Below, in pieces: positions 52,476-63,529 of a stretch of 64,000 nt of DNA; the stretch's first letter is position 1; every line of letters starts with the position of its first letter. The stretch comes from Nitzschia sp. pyKryTriq1 (taxonomy: Eukaryota; Bacillariophyta; Bacillariophyceae; Bacillariales; Bacillariaceae): positions 2,094,629 to 2,158,628 of the forward strand of contig OY101119.1 in the NCBI GenBank assembly GCA_956465555.1. The letters run 5' to 3'. The position numbers were made by a program, and so were the translations under genes. The notes below the pieces were generated by a model, which was given only the letters and a program-made list of their open reading frames with translations, had not been told where the DNA came from and did not search any database.

Positions 52476-54214
52476 GTTTCTTCTAAAGGGTTTTAATCTT
52501 GGCCTTGTCGAAAGAAAATGTTTTTATGAGATGCCGCGGATGGGGCGAAGGCGAAGATTGTGCCACAAAGATATTACCGGTGCAGTACAAGTACCGTTAT
52601 TATGTTTTGGGACGGATACTTGTTCCGAGTTCCGAGGCCCTTGTACTTTCGCCGCAGCTTGATCCATCCGGGTCTCGTTTCGACAAGAAAGAACAGGTTC
52701 CCACCTCTCTATCTTTTGATGGCCATGAGCCAACAAATTTCAGCGGTGACGAGGAGTTTCGCAGTTGATTAGAGGAGGAAAATAATTCGAGGGAGGGTTC
52801 TGATTTTGGACTTCTTTTTGTGAGGGCGGTGAAATTTCAGTTTTATGCATGTGTAGACTAGACTACTAATTATTGTAGGCTTCTCGGTTGTCAAGTCAAG
52901 GAGAAGCGTTAAACGGAGTTTTCTTTCTTCCGACAAGGCGGCCGGCCTGCGGCCTGCGGATCGGAGCGAGATCAGGCCGGCAGGCAGGGAGAAGGCGAAG
53001 CCATTCTTTGGTTTCTGTATGTATGTATGTCTTTGAATTGAGGGTGCGGGGGGGGAGGGCTTATATAATCATTTCATGCAATTTCAAAAAAGAAAAAAGC
53101 AGATAGGTTCCATATCAGAGAACGGCGAAGATGCCCTGGTGTCTCCTGTCGTGTAGTCGGTCGTCGTCGAATCCAAGTAATCCCTAAGCCGTTAGAATAC
53201 AATACAACACATAAATACATAAAGACCACTGTTTAGATGGGGGGTGGGCCACGCCCAGCTCCACTCGAATACAGTGCTTTGTAGAGCTACGCTTGCGAGC
53301 TCGTGAGAGCTCGTCCGAATATCCTAGGCAAGACACTTCTAGTACTAGGGGAGTCTGGATCATGTGAACCCGATCGCATGGTGATTCCACTTTTCTGGGT
53401 CACTTGTAGCATGCGGGAGAACTAAGTGAGAATCTCGACTTCTGACTTCATGATAGGAGCCAACGGTTGGAAGAACAATTTCTCCCCCACTTCTCGCTTG
53501 AATCTCCCGTGCATGGGAGGATAATGCTGAGGATGGTGTGGTGATGATAGCGCCTTCCGCATATGCAAAGAAAGGACATGCTTGTACCGGTACCTGGTAC
53601 CAGGTACAGGGGACAAACACGGTCGGAGGTCGAAGAATGAGTTCGCCATTTTTAGCGAATCCCCGTTACATAGAACGTACGACGTAAGGACGCGACTGCA
53701 TCACCCATCACCCATCGCATGCATGCATGCATCATTTTCAGTCAAACTTCCAGCCGTTTGGCGGAGGCGAAGGTGGCGGCGGGGAGAATTGATCGGTTTG
53801 CACCACCCCACATCTACCTGCAGTTTTGTATCGCTAGAAAAATCGACGCCACGCATCCGCCCGCAGTTTGTTGGACGGAGTGGCTCATGATGATGATGAT
53901 GATTCGCGTTCCTGCCCACGTTCCGCTGGCGTACCGTACCGTACCAGTACCGGTATTGTACCAGCACAGTACGTACCGGTAGTACTGGTACTGTACAAGT
54001 ACCGTGCGGTATGTGGGGCCGGCATGAACCACATGAAAGTAAAGGCGGAACGGCGGAACATGGCGATGCCAGCAGGAGAGAGAGAAGTGGTCCAGCAAGG
54101 TTCAATTTCGGATTCTCATTATCATTCTCATTCATCTGGAATTCATAGAACTAACAAGATCCAACGTTCCTCGTTATCATACAACACAAGAACATACAGT
54201 ATTAGAAAAGTACC
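52476..54214. other. 1.7-kb intergenic region
   Basis: Upstream of AMT and of the next plus-strand gene. TACCGGTACCTGGTACC occurs at 53583-53608, and a dense GTACCGGTA cluster lies at 53930-54010. A G-run is at 53048-53056. No gene is supported. Confidence 0.5.
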
Positions 54215-54892
54215 ATGTCTGATCAGGATTGCAACACGTCGGTGAGCAGTGAATCTCGCTCCCAGACCCCTACGGCTGTAGGCCAAGGCGATTCCCAGCG
54301 CCTGAGGAACAACCTCATCTTCAAGCTTGGCGTTGAGAGTCGTACTGCTGGTGAGCCCACCACGATAAATCGAGCACAAGATTCGATCCTCGGAAATGTC
54401 AGGATAACCACGGAACCGCTCAAGTCAAACATTTCAGAGGAAAAGTCCGGAGATATGTCAATGTCTGGCTTCTGGCCTTTTGGCGCCTTGTTTGCGAAGA
54501 GGGACGCTGCATTGGACGACAACAACGATGATTCTTCTTCTGCTTCACTCGAAGATTCACCTTCCCTCAGTTCGTCCGTTTCATCTGAACACGACCTGAA
54601 CTCGGCTTCTGTCAAGTCGATTGGGTCGGAGTCTTGTACGTCGCGAAAGCTCAAATTTAATGAGCAAGTCGAAGTCTGTCTGATTCCCAAGAAGGAAGAA
54701 TACTCGAAACGAATTCGAGTACACCTATGGAACTCCCCAGAGGAGATGGCCGCCAATGCTCACCGTAATACCTTGGAATTTGCCGCGGAAGGATGGGACT
54801 GGCGAAACGTAATGGAAGACGAAAACATGTACCGTTGCCTCGCAACTAACGAGCTGATTCACCCAGTCCATATTGAGCAACCCAGCCCGTAG
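54215..54892 (+). CDS. Unknown 225-residue protein with conserved C-terminal block
   Basis: A single-exon protein. The first 145 residues are Ser/Asp-rich and probably disordered. The last 75 look conserved: RKLKFNEQVEVCLIP, EYSKRIRVHLWNSPEEM, NTLEFAAEGWDWRNVMEDENM. KLKF resembles an RVxF-type PP1-docking motif followed by an acidic/hydrophobic stretch, so a phosphatase-1 regulatory role is possible but unproven. No signal or membrane segment is present. Confidence 0.7.
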   Translation: MSDQDCNTSVSSESRSQTPTAVGQGDSQRLRNNLIFKLGVESRTAGEPTTINRAQDSILGNVRITTEPLKSNISEEKSGDMSMSGFWPFGALFAKRDAALDDNNDDSSSASLEDSPSLSSSVSSEHDLNSASVKSIGSESCTSRKLKFNEQVEVCLIPKKEEYSKRIRVHLWNSPEEMAANAHRNTLEFAAEGWDWRNVMEDENMYRCLATNELIHPVHIEQPSP

Positions 54893-55962
54893 TGGAAAGA
54901 TGGACCAGCCTTGAAAATCGAACAAAACGCATTGTTTTGGATTGAATGCATACTTTGTATGATAACCATCTTTGAGAAGCATCCCATTTCGTATTCTGTA
55001 CATCCCGGAGATAGAAGTGGAAGTTGCCATCAATCACGCATAGACATATTACTAGAGATACACTCCAAACAACTGTCGCATCCCCCCTTCTATCGTTTCA
55101 AAGTATTACCGGTACCGGTAGTTGTTAGGTGACAATTCAAGGTTGAGAGGCATCGTTCTACACCATGTTGCCACTCTTTCTGTGTCGACTTTTGTTTCGC
55201 CGGACAGAGGACTGCCTCCTCGTGCACGTGAGAAGACATTCGTCTCTACTTGAGCCAGGTATGAATGTATCTCGAATCAGTAGTCTGCGAGTACGATACC
55301 AGCAGCAACAAGATACTTGTCAGAACGAAGAGGACACTCTTGTTCTAGTAAACTCCATAGGAAGGAGCAATCAGCTCCCATCCCTTTTGCCGTTCTTGTA
55401 CTAGTGTGGGTGAAAAGTTGGTAGTCATGCCGCCAGCAGGGAATTACTACAAGGATATTGAAAAGTGAGAATCTCTTTTCATGCTACAAGATTTGCTACC
55501 TACCGTAGATAGAAAAGAAAAAGGAGAAATGCTAGTAGTAGACTACACGTAAAGCAGGTAACCAAATACTCTACTAGTAGAGAGTAGGACTTGAGCCGAT
55601 CTACTGGAGCCTCTAACCACTACTCGTACTCTACTAGTGAGGTACTAGGTACTCTCCCGAATAGTCGAGTCTAGTAGAGAGTACTTATTTTAACCAATGG
55701 GTTTCCATGCTACTACTAGTAGAGTACTCTACTAGTAGTAGAGAGAGGAAGACCCTGTTCTTGTTGATACTGCGTGAACACCTCGTCCTCAAGGCTCTCT
55801 CTCTCTACTCTACTAGAGAATACTGTACCAAATACCTACAGTCGCAAGAGCTGACCTCAACCCTTGAAATAGTAGAAGGAACATACACGACTGGCAGAGA
55901 AGGGAGGAGCTACTCTCTTGTAGTAGTAGAGTAGAGTAGTGGCTACCGTACTCGAGCGGGTA

Positions 55963-55990
55963 GTTGTTGTTGTTGTTGTTGTTGTTGTTG
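55963..55990. repeat. (GTT)9 microsatellite
   Basis: Nine GTT units plus one G, flanked by TA and TAG. Confidence 0.9.
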
Positions 55991-56163
55991 TAGCGATACC
56001 GTCCGTACCGGTACAGTACCAGGTAACCGGGGGGTCCGTACTCGTACAGTATGTACCAGGTATTACGGACCAATCGTGTCGAAAAAAATGAAATTGCACC
56101 TTCCTGCAGTCGTCGGAGTAACGCGGGGCAACTTCAGCAATCGTAGGGAGGGTGCTTCACTAA

Positions 56164-56258
56164 TTTACTTAACGAAATCATTCTCAATACGTTAAGTAAT
56201 GGCGAATAGTGAGGCAGTTCGGTCCGAACTGCCTCAGTTCTTTGACGAACTGCCTCAC
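56164..56258. repeat. Clustered inverted repeats
   Basis: TTACTTAACG (56164-56173) pairs with CGTTAAGTAA (56190-56199). GAGGCAGTTCGG-T-CCGAACTGCCTC (56211-56235) is a near-perfect palindrome. A third copy, CGAACTGCCTCAC, ends at 56258. It lies about 200 bp from the gypsy fragment. Confidence 0.85.
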
Positions 56259-56499
56259 CTAACTTGAACTTGTGATTGGCTATCTAGAGCTCGCCGAGGA
56301 ATCATCGTCGTCATCAATAACGCTCGTCATCAATAATGCCCTATGCACGAGGTAGTGGACAAGAATGATTGAAAGTGAAAATTATGAGCTAGAAATGAAT
56401 TGTTATTTTGGAAGAACTACTTGTTTCAAAATCAATTGTTGAGAAAAGATATTGCGCTGACTTGGCAAAATATTTGTCTTGAATGACTTTCACATGGTT

Positions 56500-56760
56500 G
56501 ACCAGATGAATCTATTTCAGTGAGAGAAGGCTCCAGTCCGAGTCTACTGAGTGTGTCGGCGACGATGTTGTGCGCGCCTTTGATGTAGCGTAGTTTGACA
56601 CCGAACTGTTCGCAAATTAGGCGCCATCTCATGATGCGGTCAGTATTGAATACTTTGTACATGAGATTTTTATGGTCAGTGTGTACGACGATTCGTTGAC
56701 CCACTAGATTCTCGCAAGATAATGACCATCGGATGATGATCATTATCTTGCTTTTACCGC
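56500..56760 (-). pseudogene. Ty3/gypsy RNase H fragment
   Basis: The minus-strand frame contains VVHTDHKNLMYKVF, RIMRWRLICEQF and YIKGAHNIVADTLSRL, the C-terminal half of a Ty3/gypsy retrotransposon RNase HI domain. The upstream catalytic part and reverse transcriptase are missing, and no LTR is recognisable. It is a decayed fragment. Confidence 0.8.
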
Positions 56761-56773
56761 CGATGTCGGCTTA

Positions 56774-56974
56774 CTAGATTTGTGAACTACTGACGTGGCA
56801 GGCCGAACATTTGCGGTAGCAGCCGACTTGCCGCACCGGGCGGCCATCAAATAGCTCTTGGATCCAACAGCGACGTCTTTCCTGGCGCAAACGTTGAATG
56901 GCAACGCACCGATCGAGGAGTCCCCAACCCTTAGATGAATGTAGACGAAACCACTTCTTGGAGAGAAATCTCAA
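56774..56974 (-). pseudogene. Possible zinc-binding fragment of unknown origin
   Basis: A minus-strand frame with RRRCWIQELFDGRPVR...CYRKCSACH. The spacing of C, C and CxxC resembles the zinc-binding segment of RecQ-like helicases. It is short, next to the gypsy fragment and without other domains, so it is probably a remnant. Very tentative. Confidence 0.25.
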
Positions 56975-57437
56975 CTTTCCGACACAGAGACATGAGTGAC
57001 GATTATCTCAGACCTGGCGTTGCCGAGGTTAGAAAGATGCTTCTTGCTTGAACGTAAGGATTCTGAGAATTCCACGACAAGGTAGAGAGGCGCAGATCCC
57101 CGTCGTTTCCCGACAGTTCCGCGCCAAAAGAAAGAAATCTAGTTGCGAGACGCGAATGAATGAAAAGAGGCATGCCCATGTTGAGTTATGATCAGACTCT
57201 GCTCATGATCAACGTCCCGCTTGTACTCAGCTGTCAAATTATAGGACTTTAGTCGACGATTCTTATCACTTGTACAAAATGTAAAAGTACAAAGAGAAAG
57301 CTAAAGAAATCAAAAGTATTTACTTCGATTAAGGCTAACCCCCCCCCTTGGTTGAAAGCCTTGATAAAACATAATTTTTCAAGAGCAGAGGGCAGGTGGT
57401 ACCAAGTCTCGATGCGAAAAAGAGTCCCCTCTCATTT
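56975..57437. other. Intergenic
   Basis: About 460 bp between the decayed fragments and the LRR-like gene. It has a C9 run near 57341. No gene is supported. Confidence 0.45.
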
Positions 57438-57935
57438 TCAATGTCCTTCTCCCGAGATTTCAATGGTAAGACCATCCTTGAGATCAGCCATCACCTTGCC
57501 AAGGTCCACATCAGCATGTGGAGCATTACAATTGGTGATTTGAAGTTTCTTGATGTTTTCATTCTCTTTCAAAGCATTCACCAACTTGTCAAAGTCAGCC
57601 GGAACGCCTTGCAAGGTGCAGTTGACCATGCTCAAGTCGTTCAACTTTTTCGAATTCTTCGTAAGATTGGTAACACAGATGCCAATCATCAAAAAACTGT
57701 CTTTCAAAACAACCTTCTCGAGATTGGGTAGAGTAGCAAGACTCGAGACAATAAGGGCGCGATCGTCACCCTTGGAACAAGCGAGGAAGTCATTGTCGAA
57801 AATAACTGTTTTGATACTTGTATTGACCTTCATGGCACTGGCAAACTCTTCCGAGGTGCCGAAGTAATCTTCAGGCATGTTGGAGAGGTGCAACTCCTCA
57901 ATGGAACTGCTCTTGATATCGTCGATAATGCCCAT
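57438..57935 (-). CDS. Small LRR-like (ribonuclease inhibitor-type) protein
   Basis: A 165-residue protein from an ATG at 57935; the frame extends to 58133, but upstream sequence lacks support. Repeated units of about 25-30 residues contain IEELHLSNM, IKTVIFDND, LEKVVLKDS, LNDLSMVNC and IKKLQITNC, the beta-strand part of leucine-rich repeats (RNI-like). There is no signal peptide, membrane segment or other domain. It is probably a cytosolic protein-binding protein; the partner is unknown. Such short LRR proteins are common in diatoms. Confidence 0.75.
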   Translation of the reverse strand: MGIIDDIKSSSIEELHLSNMPEDYFGTSEEFASAMKVNTSIKTVIFDNDFLACSKGDDRALIVSSLATLPNLEKVVLKDSFLMIGICVTNLTKNSKKLNDLSMVNCTLQGVPADFDKLVNALKENENIKKLQITNCNAPHADVDLGKVMADLKDGLTIEISGEGH

Positions 57936-58948
57936 GGTGGTTACTTTGGATATAAAGTAGTGTACTAACTTTGCCAGAACAAAATAATGTGGCCGTCGTC
58001 GTGATCGTGATGATGCGGGTGCATGCATGCGGGAAGGTTGGTTTTTTACCCCATGCCGGCCGACAGGATCGCGATGATTCGACATCTCTCCCAACAAGAT
58101 ACCACACGCACCTGGCACCATCAGTACTACCAAATTCTAACTGTACTCGTGCCGGGGGTACATACCGGTACGAAATAGTGGAGTTTTCCATCCAGCCAAA
58201 AAGTCATTCCATTTTTGTGATTCGTTAAAATGACTGTGCAATCTGCAAAGAGCATTCTGATTGGCCAAAGTATTATCACGAAGTTATTCTTTTCGCAAGG
58301 AACTTCTTCTATGACTGTTTTGATTGGTTCAGAAATTGATTCTTAAATGCATCGGGCCCATTGTAGATGTCTTGTTGGTGTCAATAATAATATCCAAAGG
58401 CCCGTCCAACCTTTCTGCGTTTGCGTGCGAGTACTGACTGTACCGGTAGGAGTACTTGTAGTCTTTAGATAGAGTAGACAAGCCCTAACGCAAATTCTCT
58501 TTTCCCCTTCCCGCACGCCGGGCCCTTTTGTCCTACCGTACACTTCGCTTTCCCGCCGCGCGGGCTTCCACAAATAAATCCCAAATCCTGAATGATGCAT
58601 GAGGTCGCATGTTGCAGTGGTTTTCCGACCAAGTCAAATTTAGTTACTCTACAAGATTGCTACAATAATACTCGTATGATGCATGCACAAGTACCGGACC
58701 CGTCGTACCACAGCGGGACTCGTACCGGCACGAGAACTCTACTGCTCTACTTACTATTACTCTACCGGTACCATAGTGTATCGTAAAGCAGCGAAAAAGC
58801 CCACTAATTTTAGTTACTACCTTGACGGTCGAGAGCAATGAATCTCTCGTCCGTCGGAACGATAGCAGCCACGCCAGACAGTCCTCTGATTGACTCAGTA
58901 TTACTCTAGTAGATAGAAGCATCGGATCCATATACCGGTAGTGGTTTC
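57936..58948. other. Intergenic
   Basis: 1 kb between divergent genes. GTACCGGTA-type strings lie at 58157-58170, 58437-58450 and 58690-58770. No gene is supported. Confidence 0.45.
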
Positions 58949-59689
58949 ATGTTGCAGCTCTCTACTACCCTGCTCTCGAGGATCCTGTTGCGACAGGCTG
59001 TTGTTATCATATTCTGTGTGCTCTACGGCTTTCCACTGGTGGTATCTTTCCGTCATATCGGCGGAGGTAGGCCTGGCTATGACATTCTACCCTCACGAAT
59101 TGCGGTTCCAAGAATGTCTACAGCTGGAGAAACAAACCCAGAGCGGCCTTATGCACAAAGTCTCAGAAATCAGCCGCCACGTCCAAACGACAATACATAC
59201 TGGGTGACAAATAATCTGATCGCAGGAGAATATCCGACCGATAAGCGAGGCGAAGAAGAATCGAGAAACAAGATTCGCCGCTACTTGGACCTTGGGATTG
59301 ATTTTTTCTTCGATCTGACACAAGAGGGAGAGAAGGACTCGTATCAAGCAATCCTGAAAGAGGAATCCACAAAAGCCAACATGAAGGCTCGGTATCGAAG
59401 ATTGCCAATTCAGGATTTTGGTATTCCTACTAAGGAGGAAATGCAAACGATTCTGGATACGATTGATTCTGCGATCGCCGAAAATAGGAAGGTATACGTG
59501 CATTGCAGAGGTGGAATAGGACGAACCGGGACAACCATCGGATGTTATCTCGCTCGACACGGATATGGAGGTAACAGAGCACTAGCGGAGGTCAACAGAC
59601 TTTTCCAAAATTCTAATAGGAGCTACGAGAGCTCGTATTCACCTGAAACCAAAGCTCAGATGGACATGGTCCGAGAGTGGGACGAGTGA
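58949..59689 (+). CDS. Dual-specificity/tyrosine phosphatase-like protein with N-terminal signal
   Basis: A single-exon protein of 246 residues. The N-terminus is a signal peptide or membrane anchor (about 13-34) ending in VVSF-RH, which may be an ASAF-like plastid site. The catalytic P-loop, VHCRGGIGRTGT (about residue 183-194), is the CX5R signature of Cys-based phosphatases. The upstream DLTQEGEKDSY and PIQDFGIPTKEEM provide the WPD-loop-like Asp (IQDFG). The fold resembles small dual-specificity or CDKN3-like phosphatases. Substrate and compartment are unknown. Confidence 0.82.
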   Translation: MLQLSTTLLSRILLRQAVVIIFCVLYGFPLVVSFRHIGGGRPGYDILPSRIAVPRMSTAGETNPERPYAQSLRNQPPRPNDNTYWVTNNLIAGEYPTDKRGEEESRNKIRRYLDLGIDFFFDLTQEGEKDSYQAILKEESTKANMKARYRRLPIQDFGIPTKEEMQTILDTIDSAIAENRKVYVHCRGGIGRTGTTIGCYLARHGYGGNRALAEVNRLFQNSNRSYESSYSPETKAQMDMVREWDE

Positions 59690-59835
59690 ATGAATGCATA
59701 AAGCTGGTCACCGATCTTGTGAGGCACTAGATACTCTCGCGACAAGCTCTTTTTCCTACGAATAGTCAGGTTCACTTTAGTATGCAGAATGTAATTTTAT
59801 TCAAGCATCAGTACCGTGTAGGCCGCCTCATGTCC

Positions 59836-61392
59836 TTATAGTAGAACATAATCTTCATCGTCGCTGCCATCATCTTTCCCACCACCTTCGCTGAATGAAG
59901 CACTCTCCATCATGTCGTTCATGGCCGATGACAAATAGTCCGGTGTGCTTTCGGCAAAAGTGAATAAATCTGGTGAGTTTGAGCTCTTCTTGAGCTCGTT
60001 CAACGACATTTCTAATGCCAGAAAATCCTTTTTATCCCGGCAATAAAAGCCAATGGCCAATGAAGGATCCATACGACTGAGCTGGTAGACGTCAGGGTAG
60101 CCGGTGTGGACGGATTGCAAGTAGTCATCTGACATTTGGACTTTCTGTAAACCATTGCGTTTGGGGGCAGCTTGAACCGTATGGGGATCTAATCCAAGAA
60201 CCTTGGATCCATCGGCATAGGCACCATAAAACCATCGGGCACCACGGGGTCTACCTCCCAGAATCCCAACAGATTGAGGCAGCCAGAAAGACCGAGCCAG
60301 ACTATCGACATAATCCTCGTTGAATTTGTCCAGACCAAGGCGCAGAGGAACTAACAGTAGCATGCTTGTATCCCACTCAAGACTTTGCAAATTCACACTT
60401 GTTGAGCTAGCAGCAGATGGGTCCAAAGGATGCAACGGTGATGGCAGGGCAGCTTCAGTTTGTTGTTTCCGTTCCTCGGCGCGCTTCTTGGAGTCTCTGG
60501 TCATCAATTTATAAACTGCGTCTGTATAAACTGTACCCTCAGAGGATACATGGACACGAAAGAGACTTGGCTGGGAGCGCTGATGTAATTCAACTAAATC
60601 TCGAATAACATAGCATGCAGTTCCTGGCCCCCACCACTCCCCGGGGAGCACTTCGTATTTTGCATACCCAGCAGCTACCATATTCTGCAGAGAGTAAACG
60701 GACTCTGTTTTCGATGGAAAATCAGCGAACCATGTCAGTAGCTTCCTGACAAAATCATCTTGTCTCTCGTCGTCTACAGAGACCGGGGGCATCCAGTTCC
60801 GTGACTTGAAATGAATGCGCAAAGTGTGACCCAAGAGCATTTGCGCCGATCGAAGCATACATCCCCACCCTGCATCGGTATCGATTCCATAAGGAGCGAT
60901 TTGGGGAAAATCACATCGATAGGTGAACCAGAAGAGCGATCTTTCAAACTTTTTGCGATCGTGATAGTTATGCACAGGGTGGTATGTCTTGCCCAGCAAG
61001 TGAATGTACGGGAGGCGCTCGTTTGTCTTGGTTACAACCGCCGTCGTTTGTTGCAGCGGGTGCAGTTTCTGCGATGGGGTAATAACTTCATTCAAGAGTA
61101 AATCGTCTCCATCTTCCTCGGGATAGTCTTTGTATTCGTACTTGTATCCGTACTCTCGGCAAACATCAAATCCACCAGGCGCATCCTTGGATTTGTCAGG
61201 AACAATGGAAAGCGGTCTTTCCTCTAATTCCTTCTCCTTGGTCTCCTCGTCCTCTCCGCCGAAGCGATGTTCTAGAAGGACAATGTTGCACTTTAATGGC
61301 TCCACAAGACTGACGTCCCCTTCATCGATCGTATCCGTTGAGTACGGCGGTGACACCAGCACTACGCCACTTTTTCTTTCATTCGAGTCCAT
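59836..61392 (-). CDS. ATG4: ATG4 cysteine protease (autophagy)
   Basis: A single-exon protein of 518 residues. The peptidase C54 core includes LGKTYHPVHNY, FWFTYRCDFPQI, DAGWGCMLRSAQM (catalytic Cys178), PGEWWGPGTACYVIRDLVELH and GILGGRPRGARWFYGAYADG. The Asp-His pair is in GLDPHTVQ. ATG4 trims ATG8 and removes it from lipid. The N-terminal 125 residues and the acidic C-terminus are variable. An insertion rich in Lys/Glu/Ala (about 305-335) splits the core. Length is within the range of the family. Confidence 0.95.
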   Translation of the reverse strand: MDSNERKSGVVLVSPPYSTDTIDEGDVSLVEPLKCNIVLLEHRFGGEDEETKEKELEERPLSIVPDKSKDAPGGFDVCREYGYKYEYKDYPEEDGDDLLLNEVITPSQKLHPLQQTTAVVTKTNERLPYIHLLGKTYHPVHNYHDRKKFERSLFWFTYRCDFPQIAPYGIDTDAGWGCMLRSAQMLLGHTLRIHFKSRNWMPPVSVDDERQDDFVRKLLTWFADFPSKTESVYSLQNMVAAGYAKYEVLPGEWWGPGTACYVIRDLVELHQRSQPSLFRVHVSSEGTVYTDAVYKLMTRDSKKRAEERKQQTEAALPSPLHPLDPSAASSTSVNLQSLEWDTSMLLLVPLRLGLDKFNEDYVDSLARSFWLPQSVGILGGRPRGARWFYGAYADGSKVLGLDPHTVQAAPKRNGLQKVQMSDDYLQSVHTGYPDVYQLSRMDPSLAIGFYCRDKKDFLALEMSLNELKKSSNSPDLFTFAESTPDYLSSAMNDMMESASFSEGGGKDDGSDDEDYVLL

Positions 61393-62152
61393 GGTCGCAG
61401 TGTTTGTTCTTTGAAACTACGCCTCAATAATACAAGTACTTGAGGCAGGCGTCGTCAAGCTACAGTAATTCAAACCAAACGAAGAGCTTGTAATCGAAAC
61501 CAGACGAGCAGAAAAGGTATCCGACTAGAGAGCTCGGTGATGTTGACAATTGAAATGGAAGAGTCTTTATCAATTGTATCAACCATCAGAAAGAATCACG
61601 CGAACAAGAAATAAACGAAGGAAGATGAGAGAAAGGACAAAGAGCGGAGAGACGCGCAAATGGATCTAGCCAGGGTTGTTCGAATGGGTCGGATTCCACA
61701 ATCTCAACGGTCAACGGATGTGTAGCAGGTACCGGGTACCGGTAGGATGATGGTCTGTTCATTATTATTTATTTGTCCATGTTCTCTGTCTTTTCTTCGG
61801 ACGTTTCTGGGGGCAACCCCGTGCAACGTGTCGAAAAATCGACTAATACGACACGTCACTCCTCCATACGTCAGAAAGTCATTTGGTACTAACATAGGCG
61901 TAATACATTCGGTCATCAAAGCTGGCACAATTATTTTATGCTATGAGAATAGTCACATCATGACAACGCTGGAAATCTTTGCCTCGTGCTGATCGGATGA
62001 TTGAAAGCGAAGGCAGAGAGTGCAATGGAAAGAGCCTCTAATATTTTTATTGCGACGGTCACAATCCAATCATTTGAAGTAACCCGTAACCCGAAACCTG
62101 TCGTCCTAGTCAAGCAAGAGTCCTCGTACCAAACAACATCGCAGTTGTGAAA
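61393..62152. other. Divergent promoter region ATG4/AKR
   Basis: 760 bp. GGTACCGGGTACCGGTA lies at 61727-61744. No gene is supported. Confidence 0.45.
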
Positions 62153-63529
62153 ATGAGATCCTCCTGGTTGCTATGTATGATTTTGATGGCCGCTTGGCCT
62201 ACCGAACTGAGGGGTCAAAACCTGTTCCAGCGCATGCTTGGCAAAAAGACGAATGGCGACCTAGATGATATTCCAACGGGGACACTTTCCAATGGGATGA
62301 AGATCCCACTAGTTGGGCTCGGGGTAGGAAATATGGTGCTAGACGTGATTCCAGCCATTGTGAGTCATGCAGTGCTCAACGACAAGAAAGCCCGACTAAT
62401 TGACACGTCAAGTGTCAGTCAGAACGAGCACCTCGTAGCGAAGGGGATTGTGGAAGGAGCCGACTACCTTGCCAAATCAGGAGTAGACAAAATGGAAGTT
62501 CATGTCATCACAAAGGTCTGGTATACCCACTTGGGTTACGATAGAACTATAGTGGCGGTGAAAAACTCTATCGAGGCCCTAAAGCCGGCCCTTGAGCATC
62601 CTAATGTCGATCTCAAGCTCCACGTAATGATCCACTGGCCTCGCTGCTACGACCACATTCCCTGGATGCACTGCGAAGAAGAAGAGAGTATTCTTCCTGA
62701 CGAGGTCAAAAAGATCCCCCCTCCTCCTCATCAAGACAAAATGAACGCTTGGAAGGGAAGTTGGAAGGCTCTTGAGGCCCTCTACCAGGACGAGAACAGC
62801 CCCGTGTCGAGCATCGGAGTATCTAACTTCCACGTGAAGGAACTTGAGGCGTTGGCGGAACTTGCCACTGTCAAGCCTCATTTGCTAGAAGCTAACATCT
62901 GGTCGTTTCTCTATGATCCCATGTTGGTCAACTATGCCCACCGACACAACATCCATCTTGTTGCTTACAATGTCTTGGAGGGAACTTTGCGAACTCCATT
63001 TAGTACACCCTTTGGCTACCATCACCTCATCACAGTTTGCAATGAACTCACGAAAACAATGCACGCTAAGGGTCTCTTGGCAGAAGACAAGGAGATCTCG
63101 CCACCAGAAGTTGTGCTAGCATGGCTAGTCCAGCACTCCGTCTCTGTTGTCCCCAAAACGACGGATCTAGAACACCTGCGAGAGAACTCTGCCGTGGTGC
63201 TGAGTCAGATCCCGTCCATGACTGAAAAGCAAGTCCAGACAGTGGCGTATGCCGTGGAGGCATTGATCAGTGGAGATGACATGGAAGAGGACGCGGCAAT
63301 TCGAATCACCTTCCACGCCAAGACAAAGGACTTGTATTTGTGGTGGCGTGATGACGAAGATGATTTCGAGATGTTGGTTGCCACAATCAAGAAGGGTGAG
63401 AAATTCGTGGAGGAGTCACATCCTGGACACAAATTTAAGGTGTACGACCAAGAGGACAAGGAACAGGGAACCTTCGAGCTGTTCCAAGTCACCGGCCGAT
63501 ACGGGGACCACCACCATGTAGAACTATAG
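62153..63529 (+). CDS. Aldo/keto reductase-like protein with altered active site and C-terminal extension
   Basis: A single-exon protein of 458 residues starting at the ATG at 62153. A signal peptide (about 1-22, WLLCMILMAAWPTELRG) predicts entry to the secretory path. The AKR barrel spans ~40-370: GMKIPLVGLGVGN, LIDTSSVSQNEHL, VITKVWYTHLG, LHVMIHWPRC, SSIGVSNFHV and SVVPKTT. Asp84, Lys121 and His161 of the tetrad are present, but the catalytic Tyr is Ser89. The last ~85 residues form an added beta-rich domain with LYLWWRDDEDD and GHKFKVYDQED, loosely like the VHL-beta fold seen in some oxygenases. Activity as a normal reductase is doubtful. Confidence 0.82.
   Translation: MRSSWLLCMILMAAWPTELRGQNLFQRMLGKKTNGDLDDIPTGTLSNGMKIPLVGLGVGNMVLDVIPAIVSHAVLNDKKARLIDTSSVSQNEHLVAKGIVEGADYLAKSGVDKMEVHVITKVWYTHLGYDRTIVAVKNSIEALKPALEHPNVDLKLHVMIHWPRCYDHIPWMHCEEEESILPDEVKKIPPPPHQDKMNAWKGSWKALEALYQDENSPVSSIGVSNFHVKELEALAELATVKPHLLEANIWSFLYDPMLVNYAHRHNIHLVAYNVLEGTLRTPFSTPFGYHHLITVCNELTKTMHAKGLLAEDKEISPPEVVLAWLVQHSVSVVPKTTDLEHLRENSAVVLSQIPSMTEKQVQTVAYAVEALISGDDMEEDAAIRITFHAKTKDLYLWWRDDEDDFEMLVATIKKGEKFVEESHPGHKFKVYDQEDKEQGTFELFQVTGRYGDHHHVEL

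Larger units (their letters stand above)
54893..56430. other. Low-complexity intergenic region
   Basis: About 1.5 kb rich in CTACTAGTAG/TAGAGAG strings (55440-55930), a (GTT)n run and ACCGGTA/GGTACC strings (55108-55122, 56000-56060). Inverted repeats at 56164-56258 are listed separately. No gene is supported. Confidence 0.5.
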
